From NCBI GenBank assembly GCA_934501475.1, contig CAKSUL010000002.1:1-64000 (forward strand): a stretch of DNA of 64,000 nt. Direction: 5' to 3'. Within the stretch, counting starts at the first letter, position 1; each line of letters starts with the position of its first letter. Under the pieces are notes generated by a model. The model saw nothing but the letters and a program-made list of their open reading frames with translations. It made no database searches and was not told the DNA's origin. Below are positions 36,642 to 46,551 of the stretch, piece by piece. A program made the translations under genes and the position numbers. The DNA is from an uncultured Roseovarius sp. GTDB taxonomy: Bacteria > Pseudomonadota > Alphaproteobacteria > Rhodobacterales > Rhodobacteraceae.

Positions 36642-37373
36642 GTGAACGGGCTGGGGTTTCAATCGGTGCTGCGTCTGGTCTATCCGGCGCGCTGTACCAT
36701 CTGTGGCGATCAGGTCAGCAGCGACTTCGGTCTTTGCGGTCCGTGCTGGCGCGATACGCCGTTTGCGGCGGGGCTGTGCTGTGATGCGTGCGGTGTGCCG
36801 TTGCCGGGGGCGTCGGATGGCGCGGCGGTGCGCTGCGACGATTGCATGACCAATGCCCGCCCCTGGAGCCATGGGCGCACGGCGCTGCTTTATCGTGACA
36901 ATGGTCGCAAGCTGGTTCTGGCGCTGAAACATGGCGACAGGCATGATGTGGTGCGTCCCGCCGCGCTGTGGATGGCGCACGCGGCGCAGCCCCTGTTGCA
37001 GGCTGACACGCTGATCGTGCCGGTGCCGCTGCATTGGCTGCGCATGGTCAAGCGGCGGTTCAACCAGGCGGCGCTGCTGGCCTCGGCGGTGGCGCAGGAG
37101 GTGGGCCGCCCCTGTTGCCCCGATGTATTGCAACGCCCCAGGGCCACGCCCAGCCTGGGCGGATTGGGGCGCGATGCCCGCCACGCCGCGGTGCAGGGGC
37201 GAATCGTCGTTAATCCGCGGCGACGGCACCGCATTGCCGGTCGTCCGGTGCTGTTGGTCGATGATGTGATGACCTCGGGGGCGACGCTTATGGTGGCGGC
37301 GCAGGCGCTGTTGCAGGGCGGGGCCGCAGATGTTTGCATTCTGACACTGGCGCGCGCGGCCAAGGAGACCTAG
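36642..37373 (+). CDS. comF: ComF family phosphoribosyltransferase-like protein
   Basis: 243 residues. A four-cysteine zinc-finger region (CTICG, CGPCW, CCDACG, CDDCM) precedes a phosphoribosyltransferase fold with the PRPP loop VLLVDDVMTSGATL near residue 203. ComF homologues are needed for DNA uptake in naturally competent bacteria and belong to the CtrA-controlled gene set in several Rhodobacterales. Start is GTG 36642, giving a normal N-terminus; 274 upstream codons in frame run antisense to the methyltransferase gene and are rejected. Followed after 37 bp by grxC. Confidence 0.88.
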   Translation: MNGLGFQSVLRLVYPARCTICGDQVSSDFGLCGPCWRDTPFAAGLCCDACGVPLPGASDGAAVRCDDCMTNARPWSHGRTALLYRDNGRKLVLALKHGDRHDVVRPAALWMAHAAQPLLQADTLIVPVPLHWLRMVKRRFNQAALLASAVAQEVGRPCCPDVLQRPRATPSLGGLGRDARHAAVQGRIVVNPRRRHRIAGRPVLLVDDVMTSGATLMVAAQALLQGGAADVCILTLARAAKET

Positions 37374-37410
37374 ATTCAGGCGCATACACGATCAGAAAGG
37401 ACATGCGCCC

Positions 37411-37668
37411 ATGCAACCCGTCGAAATCTATACCTCACCTTTTTGCGGCTTTTGCCATGCGGCCAAACGCTTGCTGACCCAGAAGGGCGTGAATTTCTCG
37501 GAGGTGGATGTGGGGCGCGATCCCACGCGCAAGCCCGAGATGATCCAGCGCGCCAATGGCAAGCGCACGGTGCCGCAGATTTTCATCGGTGAGACGCATG
37601 TCGGTGGCTGTGACGAGCTGTTCGCGCTGGAACGCGCGGGCAAGCTGGACGCGTTGTTGGCCGCGTGA
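37411..37668 (+). CDS. grxC: glutaredoxin 3
   Basis: 85-residue dithiol glutaredoxin. Active site CGFC (residues 11-14) in YTSPFCGFCHAAKRLL; the more common form is CPYC. TVPQIFIGETHVGGCDEL holds the cis-proline and glutathione-binding GGCD. AAAGGA precedes the ATG. Its stop overlaps the start of the amidase gene by 1 bp; the pair recurs in alphaproteobacteria and would link thiol redox control to glutathione repair. Confidence 0.93.
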   Translation: MQPVEIYTSPFCGFCHAAKRLLTQKGVNFSEVDVGRDPTRKPEMIQRANGKRTVPQIFIGETHVGGCDELFALERAGKLDALLAA

Positions 37669-38507
37669 TGCGTGCCGCGCTGCTTCAACTGAATTCGGGT
37701 GATGATCCGGCGGCCAATCTGGCGGTGACGCGCGCCCTGATCCATGAGGCCGCGGATCAGGGCGCGGGGTTTGTCCTGACCCCCGAGGTGACGAATTGCG
37801 TCTCGGCCAGCCGCACGCATCAGAACGCGGTTCTGACCACTGAGGAGCACGAACCGACGCTGGCCGCCCTGCGCGCGCTTGCGGCTGAGCGGCGGATCTG
37901 GCTGCTGATCGGATCGCTTGCCATCAAGACGCGTGACGCGGATGGCCGCTTTGCCAACCGATCCTATCTGATCACGCCTGAGGGGGCGATTGCCGCCCGG
38001 TATGACAAGATCCACATGTTCGATGTCAGCATCTCAAGCGAAGAAAGCTATCGCGAATCGGCAGGCTATCGCCCCGGAACGCGCGCGGTTCTGGCGCGCA
38101 CGCCGTTTGGCGGCATCGGCATGACGATTTGCTATGACATGCGGTTTCCTCATCTTTACCGGCAATTGGCACAGGCGGGGGCCGAGATCCTGACCATGCC
38201 TTCGGCGTTTTCACCTGTCACTGGTGCAGCGCATTGGCATGCCCTGCTGCGCGCCCGCGCGATCGAGACCGGGTGCTATGTGCTGGCGCCCGCGCAGGCC
38301 GGAAACCATGCGGCATCGCGCGGCAAATCGCGTCAGACCTATGGGCATTCCCTGGCGGTGTCGCCCTGGGGCGAGGTTCTGGCGGATGCGGGCACGGCGC
38401 AAGGCGGGGTGATTTACGTTGATCTGGACCGCGCCGAGGTGGCACAAGCACGTCAGCGCATCGGGTCGCTGACCCATGATCCTGACTATGGCGGCCCGAC
38501 TGCATGA
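37668..38507 (+). CDS. carbon-nitrogen hydrolase, Nit1/deaminated glutathione amidase type
   Basis: 279-residue nitrilase-superfamily amidase. Catalytic triad Glu in LTPEVTN, Lys in YDKIHMFDV, Cys in TICYDMRFP are all present, as is the SAFSPVTGAAHW segment characteristic of Nit1-like amidases that hydrolyse deaminated glutathione. Location directly after grxC supports that role (inference). ATG 37668 is favoured over a GTG one codon earlier. It overlaps the MarR gene by 4 bp. Confidence 0.88.
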   Translation: MRAALLQLNSGDDPAANLAVTRALIHEAADQGAGFVLTPEVTNCVSASRTHQNAVLTTEEHEPTLAALRALAAERRIWLLIGSLAIKTRDADGRFANRSYLITPEGAIAARYDKIHMFDVSISSEESYRESAGYRPGTRAVLARTPFGGIGMTICYDMRFPHLYRQLAQAGAEILTMPSAFSPVTGAAHWHALLRARAIETGCYVLAPAQAGNHAASRGKSRQTYGHSLAVSPWGEVLADAGTAQGGVIYVDLDRAEVAQARQRIGSLTHDPDYGGPTA

Positions 38508-38950
38508 CCGACACATCCGGAAACCCCCTCGCCGTTGCCCTTATCAGTGAGATTCTGACCAATGATCAGCTGATTCGAAACCGGCTGAGCCGGGCGCTGC
38601 CCAAGGGCATGGAAATCTCGCATTTTTCGGTTCTGAACCATCTGGCGCGCGCCGGGGACGAGCGAAGCCCGGCCCAGCTTGCCAAAAGCTTTCATGTCAC
38701 GCGCGGCGCGATGACCAACACGCTCGGCAAACTGGAATGGGCCGGGTATGTGCATATCCGCCCGGATTGGGATGATGCGCGGCGCAAACGGGTCTCGATC
38801 AGCCCGGCGGGGCGCACCGCGCGCGAGGCGGCGCTGTCGGCGATGACGCCGCTCATCACCGAAATGATGGATGAATTGGGCGAACGGCGCGTGCGCGCCG
38901 CCCTGCCGGTGCTGCGCGCGCTCAGGGCGAAGCTCGAATCAGGGAATTAG
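38504..38950 (+). CDS. MarR family transcriptional regulator
   Basis: 148 residues with a winged helix-turn-helix: SPAQLAKSFHVTRGAMTNTLGKLEWAGYVHI (about 50-80) as recognition helix and the wing with DWDDARRKRVSISPAGR, the MarR DxRxxx signature. Ligand unknown. It is the last gene of the comF-grxC-amidase-marR run and may regulate it or the convergent ubiG region; no operator was identified. Confidence 0.87.
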   Translation: MTDTSGNPLAVALISEILTNDQLIRNRLSRALPKGMEISHFSVLNHLARAGDERSPAQLAKSFHVTRGAMTNTLGKLEWAGYVHIRPDWDDARRKRVSISPAGRTAREAALSAMTPLITEMMDELGERRVRAALPVLRALRAKLESGN

Positions 38951-38994
38951 CCTTTTGCAGGCTGAGTCGCGCCACGGACCAAACGCAAGACGCC

Positions 38995-39741
38995 TCAGGC
39001 CGGTTTCAGGCTGGCGGTGACATAGTTCACGCTGAGGTCGCGGTCCGACAGCGACCATGACCACCCCAGCGGATTGAACACGAATCCCTTGCGATCGACC
39101 GGGGTCAGGCCCGCGCGGGTCAGCAGGTCGAACAGCTCATCGGGGGTGATGAACTTGCTCCATTCATGGGTGCCCCTGGGCAGCCAGCGCATCACATGTT
39201 CCGCCCCGATAATGGCCATGGCATAGCTTTTGGCGTTGCGGTTGAGGGTCGAACAGACATGCAGCCCGCCGGGTTTCAGCAATTGCCGGCAGGCGGTGAG
39301 ATAGGTCAGCGGGTCTGCCACATGCTCGACCACCTCCATGTTCAGCACGACATCGAACTGTTCACCCGCGGCGGCCAGATCCTCGGCCGTGGTGTGGCGA
39401 TAATCAATGCTGAGGCCGGACTGTTCTGCATGGACCTGAGCAACGGGGATGTTGCCGGCGGCCGCATCGGCCCCGACCACATCGGCCCCCAGCCGCGCCA
39501 TCGGTTCCGCCAGCAACCCGCCACCACACCCGATATCCAGGATTCGCAGACCCGCAAAGGGCGCATCGCTGCGCAGGTCGCGCCCGAATTCGGCGGCGAT
39601 CTGCGAGGTGATATAGTCCAGCCGGCAGGGATTGAGCATATGCAGCGGCTTGAACTTGCCGTTCGGATCCCACCATTCGGCGGCCATCGCCTCGAATTTG
39701 GCAACCTCGGCGGGGTCGATGGTAGAGTGGGCGGCTTGCAT
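38995..39741 (-). CDS. ubiG: ubiquinone biosynthesis O-methyltransferase UbiG
   Basis: Carries out the two O-methylations of ubiquinone synthesis. The 248-residue product has the family N-terminus [29 protein letters not shown], the SAM loop [20 protein letters not shown] near residue 66, [14 protein letters not shown] and the late [10 protein letters not shown]. Start ATG 39741 gives the standard beginning; the long upstream frame runs antisense to pip. Divergent from pip by 50 bp. Confidence 0.95.
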   Translation of the reverse strand: MQAAHSTIDPAEVAKFEAMAAEWWDPNGKFKPLHMLNPCRLDYITSQIAAEFGRDLRSDAPFAGLRILDIGCGGGLLAEPMARLGADVVGADAAAGNIPVAQVHAEQSGLSIDYRHTTAEDLAAAGEQFDVVLNMEVVEHVADPLTYLTACRQLLKPGGLHVCSTLNRNAKSYAMAIIGAEHVMRWLPRGTHEWSKFITPDELFDLLTRAGLTPVDRKGFVFNPLGWSWSLSDRDLSVNYVTASLKPA

Positions 39742-39791
39742 TCTGCGTTCCTCATGTGACAATTGTTGGCGTCGCATAACATAGGACGACC

Positions 39792-40766
39792 ATGGATAAA
39801 ATCTTAGGCCAAAAGAGCGCAGTCCAGTATCTTTATCCCCCGGTCGAGCCATTTGACCGCAGGATGCTGGATGTCGGCGACGGGCATCAGATCTATGTCG
39901 AGCAATCCGGCCGCGCCGATGGCGTGCCCGTGGTGGTGTTGCATGGTGGTCCCGGCGGCGGGTGCAGCCCGGCGATGCGGCGCTATTTCGACCCGTCCGT
40001 CTATCGCGTGATCCTGTTCGATCAGCGCGGCTGTGGCCGTTCGCGCCCCCATGCCAGCGTCGAGGCGAACACGACATGGCATCTGGTCGCGGATATCGAG
40101 CGGATCAGGCTGGATCTGGGGATCGGGCAGTGGATCGTCTTTGGCGGCAGCTGGGGGGCGACGCTGGCGCTGATCTATGGGGAAACCCACCCGGAACAGG
40201 TGCGGCATCTGGTGCTGCGCGGCGTGTTCACCATGACCCAGGCCGAGCTTGACTGGTTCTATGGCGGGGGCGCCGGCAGGTTCTGGCCCGAGACATGGGC
40301 GCGCTTTGTCGAGCATATCCCCGAGGCCGAACAGGGCAATCTGATCGCCGCTTATCACCGGCGTCTGTTTTCCGGCGACCGCACCAGCGAGGTGACGTAT
40401 GCAAAGGCGTGGTCGGCATGGGAAAACGCGCTCGCATCGGTGCACTCGACCGGCGTCGGAAGCGACAGCCCCGCCGAATATGCCCGCGCCTTTGCCCGGC
40501 TGGAAAACCATTATTTCATCAATGGCGGATTTCTTGAGCATGATGGCTGGATCCTGGCCAATGCGCACCGGCTGGCCGCGGTGCCGGGCACGATCGTGCA
40601 GGGCCGCTATGACATGATCTGCCCCCCGGTCAGCGCCTACAGGCTGTCCGAGGCATGGCCCAAGGCCCGCCTCAACATGGTCCCGATGGCGGGCCACGCC
40701 CTGAGTGAGCCGGGCATCAGCGCCGAACTGGTGCGGGTGATGGATGGCATGCGCCCCCCGGCCTGA
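39792..40766 (+). CDS. pip: proline iminopeptidase
   Basis: Alpha/beta hydrolase (peptidase family S33) releasing N-terminal proline. [18 protein letters not shown] oxyanion-hole motif near residue 52, [11 protein letters not shown], nucleophile serine in [13 protein letters not shown] near 117, catalytic Asp in RYDMICPP near 276 and His in [10 protein letters not shown] near 301. 324 residues, normal. No link to neighbours is apparent. Confidence 0.93.
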   Translation: MDKILGQKSAVQYLYPPVEPFDRRMLDVGDGHQIYVEQSGRADGVPVVVLHGGPGGGCSPAMRRYFDPSVYRVILFDQRGCGRSRPHASVEANTTWHLVADIERIRLDLGIGQWIVFGGSWGATLALIYGETHPEQVRHLVLRGVFTMTQAELDWFYGGGAGRFWPETWARFVEHIPEAEQGNLIAAYHRRLFSGDRTSEVTYAKAWSAWENALASVHSTGVGSDSPAEYARAFARLENHYFINGGFLEHDGWILANAHRLAAVPGTIVQGRYDMICPPVSAYRLSEAWPKARLNMVPMAGHALSEPGISAELVRVMDGMRPPA

Positions 40767-40919
40767 TCCCGCTGCGCGACCGGCCCTTGGGGCGGCGCAA
40801 CGGCGCGCTGACAAAACGGTGCCGTCACAAAGACCCTTGCGGATGGGCGCGCGGGCGAGTATATCCATGTCAACAGCGGCGCGTTCGGGTCCAAACCGAA
40901 GGCTCCACCGGAAATCGTG

Positions 40920-40942
40920 ACGGGCCGCGCGCCCGTTTTTTT
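40920..40942 (+). terminator. rho-independent terminator just before rimP
   Basis: ACGGGC (40920-40925) pairs with GCCCGT (40931-40936) around CGCGC, followed by seven T. It ends 11 bases before the rimP ATG, so it either ends transcripts from upstream or acts as an attenuator or ribosome-access switch for the rimP-nusA-infB operon. The 153 bp between the pip stop and this hairpin contain no gene I can support. Confidence 0.6.
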
Positions 40943-40953
40943 GTGCTTGAGAG

Positions 40954-41544
40954 ATGCCTGACCAGACCATGACCAACGACCTGATTGCCAAAGCTGCGAT
41001 TGACCGCCGGATGGCCGAGATCATCACCCCCGTCATCGAGGACATGGGGTTTGAGTTGGTGCGCGTCCGGCTGATGGGCGGCAAGTACCACACGCTTCAG
41101 ATCATGGCCGAGCGTCCCGAGGGCGGGATCGAGGTCGATGACTGCGCGCTGATCTCGACCGCCGTCAGTGCGGCGCTGGATGTCGAGGACCCGCTTGCCG
41201 AGGCCTACACGCTGGAAGTGTCCAGCCCCGGCATCGACCGCCCGCTGACCCGGCTCAAGGACTTTGAGACCTTCGAGGGCTATGAGGCGAGACTCGAAAC
41301 CTCGGATCTGATCGACGGGCGCAAACGGTTCAAGGGCGTGCTGGCCGGGGTCGAGGGCGATGAGGTTCTGATCAATGTCGAAGAAGGCACGATCGGGCTG
41401 AATTTTGATTGGTTGGCCGACGCCAAGCTGGTGCTGACCGATGATCTGATCAAGGAAATGCTGCGTCAGCGCGAAGCGGCGGGCACGATCAAAGAAGACG
41501 ATTTTGACGAAATCCAGACTGAAAACGGTTCTGAGGAGGACTGA
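40954..41544 (+). CDS. rimP: ribosome maturation factor RimP
   Basis: Needed for 30S subunit maturation. The 196-residue product has [36 protein letters not shown] and a C-terminal Sm-like beta domain, then an acidic tail. ATG 40954 follows GAGAG very closely; ATG 40969 (MTNDLIAK...) matches family starts equally well. First gene of rimP-nusA-ylxR-infB, the conserved bacterial order, with a terminator-like hairpin directly upstream. Confidence 0.92.
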   Translation: MPDQTMTNDLIAKAAIDRRMAEIITPVIEDMGFELVRVRLMGGKYHTLQIMAERPEGGIEVDDCALISTAVSAALDVEDPLAEAYTLEVSSPGIDRPLTRLKDFETFEGYEARLETSDLIDGRKRFKGVLAGVEGDEVLINVEEGTIGLNFDWLADAKLVLTDDLIKEMLRQREAAGTIKEDDFDEIQTENGSEED

Positions 41545-41549
41545 AAAGC

Positions 41550-42962
41550 ATGGCAATTACATCCGCAAACCAGCTGGAGCTGCTGCAAACCGCAGAAGCA
41601 GTCGCCCGCGAAAAGATGATCGACCCCGGTCTGGTCGTCGAGGCGATGGAAGAAAGCCTGTCGCGCGCCGCCAAGTCGCGCTACGGCGCCGAAATGGACA
41701 TCCGCGTCAAGATCGACCGCAAGACCGGCCGCGCCACCTTTACCCGCGTGCGCACCGTGGTCGCGGATGACGAGCTTGAGAATTATCAGGCCGAATTCAC
41801 CGTCGAGCAGGCCAGGCAATACATGGACGACCCCAAGATCGGCGTCCTGCGCCGCAATGAAAAGATCGGCCGCGAAGCTTATCGCCCGAATGACCGCATC
41901 CGCTGCTATATCAAGGACGTGCGCCGCGAACAGCGCGGTCCGCAGATCTTCCTCAGCCGCACCGCGCCGGAATTCATGGCCGAGCTGTTCAAGATGGAAG
42001 TCCCCGAAATCTATGATGGCATCATCGAGATCAAGGCCGTGGCCCGCGATCCGGGCAGCCGCGCCAAGATCGCGGTGATCAGCTATGACAACTCGATCGA
42101 CCCGGTCGGCGCCTGCGTCGGGATGCGCGGCAGCCGTGTGCAGGCGGTCGTCAACGAATTGCAGGGCGAAAAGATCGACATCATTCCATGGAACGAAGAC
42201 CAGCCGACATTCCTCGTGAACGCGTTGCAGCCGGCCGAGGTCTCAAAGGTCGTGCTGGACGAAGAGGCCGGCAAGATCGACGTGGTCGTGCCCGAGGATC
42301 AGCTCAGCCTTGCCATCGGGCGGCGCGGTCAGAACGTGCGTCTGGCCAGCCAGCTGACCGGTCTGGATATCGACATCATGACCGAAGCCGAAGACAGCGA
42401 GCGCCGTCAGAAGGAATTCGAAGAGCGCACCGGCCTGTTCATGGAAAACCTCGATCTGGACGAGTTTTTCGCCCAGTTGCTGGTCTCCGAAGGCTTCACC
42501 AGCCTCGATGAGGTTGCCTATGTCGAGCTTGATGAGCTTCTGGTGATCGACGGCGTCGACGAAGACACCGCGAAAGAGCTGCAGGCCCGTGCCCGCGACG
42601 TGATCGAGGCGCAGGCCAAGGCCGCGCTGGAAAGGGCGCGCGAACTGGGCGTCGAGGACAGCCTTGTTGAATTTGAGGGGCTGACACCCCAGATGATTCA
42701 GGCATTGGCCGAAGATGGGGTCAAGACGCTTGAGGATTTCGCCACCTGCGCCGATTGGGAACTGGCGGGCGGCTGGACGATTGTCGATGGCGAACGCACC
42801 AAGGATGACGGCATTCTGGAACCGTTCGATGTCTCCCTGGAGGAGGCGCAGACAATGGTGATGACCGCGCGGATCATGTTGGGCTGGGTCGATCCCGCCG
42901 ATCTGGAAGGCGACGAACACGATGAGTCCGACGAGGACGAAAGTCAGGAGGCCGGGGCCTGA
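41550..42962 (+). CDS. nusA: transcription termination/antitermination protein NusA
   Basis: RNA polymerase-binding elongation factor. 470 residues: N-terminal polymerase-binding domain (1-125), S1 domain with [25 protein letters not shown] near 112-136, two KH domains ([19 protein letters not shown] and [18 protein letters not shown]), then two helix-hairpin-helix-type acidic repeats and a D/E-rich end. GGAGG precedes the ATG. It starts 5 bp after the rimP stop. Confidence 0.96.
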   Translation: MAITSANQLELLQTAEAVAREKMIDPGLVVEAMEESLSRAAKSRYGAEMDIRVKIDRKTGRATFTRVRTVVADDELENYQAEFTVEQARQYMDDPKIGVLRRNEKIGREAYRPNDRIRCYIKDVRREQRGPQIFLSRTAPEFMAELFKMEVPEIYDGIIEIKAVARDPGSRAKIAVISYDNSIDPVGACVGMRGSRVQAVVNELQGEKIDIIPWNEDQPTFLVNALQPAEVSKVVLDEEAGKIDVVVPEDQLSLAIGRRGQNVRLASQLTGLDIDIMTEAEDSERRQKEFEERTGLFMENLDLDEFFAQLLVSEGFTSLDEVAYVELDELLVIDGVDEDTAKELQARARDVIEAQAKAALERARELGVEDSLVEFEGLTPQMIQALAEDGVKTLEDFATCADWELAGGWTIVDGERTKDDGILEPFDVSLEEAQTMVMTARIMLGWVDPADLEGDEHDESDEDESQEAGA

Positions 42963-42985
42963 TTTCAGGCCTCGGTAGAGACCTG

Positions 42986-43618
42986 ATGGGGCGCGCAGGG
43001 CAACCCAAAGACCGCGAGACCGGTCCAGACCGCAAGTGCATTGCCACGGGCGAGGTGCAGCCGAAATTCGGGCTGATCCGCTTTGTGGTGGGTCCGGACA
43101 ATCAGGTGGTGCCGGATCTGGCCGGAAAGCTGCCCGGTCGCGGCATCTATGTGGCGGCCGAGCGCGCCGCGCTGGACAAGGCTGCTGGCAAGGGTCTGTT
43201 CGCGCGCGCCGCAAAACAGCCGGTGACGGTGCCGGACAATCTGGCTGACCTGGTCGAAGAGATGTTGGCGCGGCGTCTGGTCGATCTGATCAGCCTGTCG
43301 CGCAAGGGCGGCGGTGCCGTCGCGGGCTATGAAAAGGTCAAGGCCTGGCTGTCCAAGGAAGAGGCCCAAATCCTGATCCAGGCCAGTGACGGATCAGAGC
43401 GCGGAAAATCAAAGCTGAGCACGCCGCATGGCGGCTCTTTCATTGGCTGGCTGACAGCAGACGAGCTGGGCCGGGCCTTTGGGCGACAAACGACCATCCA
43501 TGCGGCATTGCGCGCTGGAGGTTTGACGCAACGTGTTGTAGAGGAGGCGGCAAGGCTGAAAGGCCTGCGCGTCTCGGACGGTGACAGCGGTCACCGGAAA
43601 GGAAAGAAGACCAGATGA
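42986..43618 (+). CDS. YlxR/DUF448 family RNA-binding protein
   Basis: 210 residues. The N-terminal YlxR domain has [45 protein letters not shown] (about 17-61), normally the whole protein in Firmicutes; here an alphaproteobacterial extension of 110 residues follows, with [16 protein letters not shown] suggesting an L7Ae/ribosomal eL30-like module. Role unclear: nucleoid- or RNase P-associated functions have been proposed. Between nusA and infB, its universal place, overlapping infB by 4 bp. Confidence 0.88.
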   Translation: MGRAGQPKDRETGPDRKCIATGEVQPKFGLIRFVVGPDNQVVPDLAGKLPGRGIYVAAERAALDKAAGKGLFARAAKQPVTVPDNLADLVEEMLARRLVDLISLSRKGGGAVAGYEKVKAWLSKEEAQILIQASDGSERGKSKLSTPHGGSFIGWLTADELGRAFGRQTTIHAALRAGGLTQRVVEEAARLKGLRVSDGDSGHRKGKKTR

Positions 43619-46116
43619 GCGACAACGACGGAAAGAAACCTTTGGGTGTGCGTGGCGGTCCCCGTGCGGGGAACGTGAAGCAGAGCTTCAGCCATGGCCG
43701 GACCAAGAACGTCGTGGTGGAAACCAAGCGCAAGCGCATTGTGAAACCCAAACCGGGTGTCGCACCGGGCGCTTCGCCGACCAAAACCGCGCCTTTGGGT
43801 GATCCCAGCCGCCGCCCCGCAGGTATTTCGGACGCCGAGATGGAGCGCCGCATGAAGGCGCTTCAGGCCGCCAAGGCCCGTGAAGGCGAAGATGCAGCCA
43901 ACCGCGCCGCCGAGGAAAAGGCCCGCGAGGAAGAGCGCAACCGCCGCCGCGAAGAGGCCGAGGCCAAAGAACGCGAAGAACAAGAGCGTGAAGAGGCCCT
44001 GAAAGCCAAGGCCGACGAAGAAGAACGCGCCAGGAAGGCCGCCGAGGCCGCAGCCGAGCAAGCCGCGATTGCCGCAGCCGGGCCAGCCGAGGATGCAGGT
44101 GCCGGGCATGGCGGGGCGCAGCCGTCGCGCTCGGCCCCTTCGGCCACGCCGCGCAAGCATGAAAAAGAACGCGATGAGCGTCCGACCCGCGGCAAGGGCA
44201 TGGGTGGCGACAGCCGCCGCTCGGGGAAGCTGACGCTGAACCAGGCGCTGTCCGGTGGCGAAGGCGGCCGTCAGAAATCAATGGCGGCGATGAAGCGCAA
44301 GCAAGAGCGCGCCCGTCAAAAGGCCATGGGTGGCACGCAGGAGCGCGAAAAGATCGTCCGCGACGTGCAATTGCCCGAAACCATCACTGTGTCCGAACTG
44401 GCCAACCGTATGGCCGAGCGCGTGGCCGATGTGGTCAAGGCGTTGATGAACAACGGGATGATGGTCACGCAGAACCAGACCGTGGATGCCGATACCGCCG
44501 AACTGATCATCGAGGAATTTGGCCACCGCGTCGTGCGCGTGTCGGATTCCGATGTCGAGGACGTGATCGCGCTGATCGAGGACAAGGAAGAAGATCTTCT
44601 GCCGCGCCCGCCGGTCATCACGATCATGGGCCATGTCGATCATGGCAAGACCTCGCTTCTGGACGCGATACGCGACGCCAAGGTTGTTGCCGGTGAGGCC
44701 GGTGGCATCACGCAGCATATCGGTGCCTATCAGGTCACCACCGCAAGCGGCGCTGTGCTCAGCTTCCTTGATACGCCCGGTCACGCGGCGTTTACGTCGA
44801 TGCGTGCGCGTGGGGCGCAGGTCACGGATATCGTGGTTCTGGTGGTTGCCGCCGACGATGCGGTCATGCCGCAGACCGTCGAGGCGATCAATCACGCCAA
44901 GGCCGCCAAGGTGCCGATGATCGTGGCGATCAACAAGATCGACAAGCCGGCCGCCGATCCGACCAAGGTGCGCACCGATCTTCTGCAACACGAAGTCATC
45001 GTCGAGGCGCTGTCAGGCGACGTGCAGGATGTCGAAGTCAGCGCCAAGACCGGCGAAGGTCTGGATGAACTGCTTGAGGCGATCGCGCTTCAGTCCGAGA
45101 TCCTCGAGCTGAAGGCAAATCCCAATCGCGCCGCCGAAGGTGCCGTGATCGAGGCGCAGCTGGATGTGGGCCGTGGCCCCGTCGCGACGGTTCTGGTTCA
45201 GAAGGGCACGCTGCGTCAGGGCGATATCTTTGTCGTGGGCGAACAGGTCGGCAAGGTGCGCGCATTGATCAATGACCGCGGTGAGCGGGTCAAGGAGGCC
45301 GGCCCCTCCGTTCCGGTCGAGGTGCTGGGGCTGAACGGCACGCCCGAGGCGGGCGATGTGCTGAACGTGGTCGAAACCGAAGCGCAGGCGCGCGAAATCG
45401 CGCAGTATCGTGCAAGCGCGGCCAAGGACAGACGCGCTGCCGCCGGTGCCGCCGTGACGCTGGATCAGTTGATGGCGCAGGCCAAGCAGGATCAGACCGT
45501 GGCGGAATTGCCCGTTGTCCTCAAGGCCGATGTGCAGGGCTCTGCCGAAGCGATCGTGCAGGCGCTTGAGAAAATCGGCAATGATGAGGTGCGCGTGCGC
45601 GTGCTGCATTCCGGGGTCGGTGCGATCACCGAATCGGATATCGGTCTGGCCGAGGCGTCAGGCGCGCCGGTGTTTGGCTTCAACGTCCGCGCCAACGCGC
45701 CCGCGCGAAGCAGCGCGAACCAGAAAAGCGTCGAGATCCGGTATTATTCGGTGATCTACGATCTGGTCGATGACGTGAAGGCCGCTGCATCGGGTCTGCT
45801 GGGCGCGGAAATCCGCGAGAAGTTCATCGGTTATGCGACCATCAAGGAAGTGTTCAAAGTCACCGGAATCGGCCGCGTCGCCGGCTGTCTGGTGACCGAG
45901 GGCGTCGCGCGCCGCTCTGCCGGTGTGCGCCTTCTGCGCGACGACGTGGTGATCCACGAGGGCACGCTGAAAACGCTCAAGCGCTTCAAGGACGAAGTGG
46001 CCGAAGTGCAGTCCGGTCAGGAATGCGGGATGGCCTTTGATTCCTACGATGATGTCAGACCGAATGACGTGATCGAGATTTTCGAGCGCGAAGAGGTCGT
46101 TCGCACGCTGACATGA
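43615..46116 (+). CDS. infB: translation initiation factor IF-2
   Basis: GTPase that places initiator tRNA on the ribosome. 833 residues: N-terminal IF2-N-type basic start, then a long charged, Ala/Glu/Arg-rich helical region (about 70-190) as in other alphaproteobacteria, a second IF2-N module ([17 protein letters not shown]), the GTPase with [20 protein letters not shown] and NKIDKP, and C-terminal beta-barrel domains. GAAAGAAGACCAG precedes the ATG. The operon ends here at a bidirectional terminator. Confidence 0.96.
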   Translation: MSDNDGKKPLGVRGGPRAGNVKQSFSHGRTKNVVVETKRKRIVKPKPGVAPGASPTKTAPLGDPSRRPAGISDAEMERRMKALQAAKAREGEDAANRAAEEKAREEERNRRREEAEAKEREEQEREEALKAKADEEERARKAAEAAAEQAAIAAAGPAEDAGAGHGGAQPSRSAPSATPRKHEKERDERPTRGKGMGGDSRRSGKLTLNQALSGGEGGRQKSMAAMKRKQERARQKAMGGTQEREKIVRDVQLPETITVSELANRMAERVADVVKALMNNGMMVTQNQTVDADTAELIIEEFGHRVVRVSDSDVEDVIALIEDKEEDLLPRPPVITIMGHVDHGKTSLLDAIRDAKVVAGEAGGITQHIGAYQVTTASGAVLSFLDTPGHAAFTSMRARGAQVTDIVVLVVAADDAVMPQTVEAINHAKAAKVPMIVAINKIDKPAADPTKVRTDLLQHEVIVEALSGDVQDVEVSAKTGEGLDELLEAIALQSEILELKANPNRAAEGAVIEAQLDVGRGPVATVLVQKGTLRQGDIFVVGEQVGKVRALINDRGERVKEAGPSVPVEVLGLNGTPEAGDVLNVVETEAQAREIAQYRASAAKDRRAAAGAAVTLDQLMAQAKQDQTVAELPVVLKADVQGSAEAIVQALEKIGNDEVRVRVLHSGVGAITESDIGLAEASGAPVFGFNVRANAPARSSANQKSVEIRYYSVIYDLVDDVKAAASGLLGAEIREKFIGYATIKEVFKVTGIGRVAGCLVTEGVARRSAGVRLLRDDVVIHEGTLKTLKRFKDEVAEVQSGQECGMAFDSYDDVRPNDVIEIFEREEVVRTLT

Positions 46117-46143
46117 TCCGCCATCTTTTGGCTTGGACATGAT

Positions 46144-46175
46144 AAAAGGGGCATCCGCAAGGCTGCCCCTTTTTG
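46144..46175 (+). terminator. bidirectional terminator after infB
   Basis: AAAAGGGGCA (46144-46153) pairs with TGCCCCTTTT (46164-46173) across a 10-base loop, ending in TTTTT. Located 28 bp after the infB stop; the mirror-image A run makes it a terminator for the small minus-strand gene at 46192 too. Confidence 0.85.
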
Positions 46176-46191
46176 CTGTGAAATGGCTGGT

Positions 46192-46326
46192 TCAGGCCGC
46201 GGCGGAAACCGCCGGCCCGGAATACAGCTTTTCACCGACACGGATCTGGATGCGACCATCGGACAGCATCTTCACGAAAATGCCCTGTACCGAAACGCAG
46301 CTACCCAGCCGAATTGTACGAATCAT
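46192..46326 (-). CDS. 44-residue conserved-looking small protein, unknown function
   Basis: MIRTIRLGSCVSVQGIFVKM followed by SDGRIQIRVGEKLYSG and an Ala-rich end. The pattern of basic/hydrophobic alternation with SDGRIxIRVG looks like a small beta protein and I believe similar short proteins follow infB in other Rhodobacterales, but that is memory, not a search. The ATG lies after a GGGGGGA stretch; a TTG 66 bases upstream would add 22 residues and lacks such a site. It is flanked by the shared terminator and by a CtrA-box-containing upstream region. Confidence 0.6.
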   Translation of the reverse strand: MIRTIRLGSCVSVQGIFVKMLSDGRIQIRVGEKLYSGPAVSAAA

Positions 46327-46551
46327 GCCATATCCCCCCAGATACTGACCAATGTTCAAATAAACCGATGCGCCAAACTGACGTTGCGTCAAATATACCT
46401 GAATTTGGCGGAACGGAAATCGAATTTAACAACGCCATTGCAACCACTTATGACGTCATGGACGTTAACGCCGGGTTAAGACTTTGTTTCCGGAACGCGA
46501 AAACATTGTTTTTAATGTTTCGGGTTACGTCGCGTCTGGATTTGTCGCGCG
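46327..46551. other. regulatory intergenic region upstream of the 44-residue gene
   Basis: No gene seen. Contains a perfect TTAA-N7-TTAA box (46465-46479), a 10-bp palindrome ATGACGTCAT (46450-46459) and an AT-rich inverted repeat AAACATT/AATGTTT (46502-46521) just after the mutT stop, which may help end the argJ-mutT transcript. Confidence 0.5.
46465..46479 (-). promoter_or_regulatory. putative CtrA binding site
   Basis: TTAA-CGCCGGG-TTAA, an exact TTAA-N7-TTAA. Read on the minus strand it begins TTAACC and ends TTAAC, closer to the Caulobacter consensus, and points to the 44-residue gene 139 bp downstream. Confidence 0.5.

Noticed and set aside
36627-37385. Upstream extension of the methyltransferase frame on the minus strand
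   Set aside because: Antisense to comF; the methyltransferase has a normal start at 36626.
40850-40910. tRNA-like string around TTCGGGTCC and GGCTCCACC
   Set aside because: No acceptor or anticodon arms can be folded, and the TTCGG/CCGAA stem is a simple hairpin.
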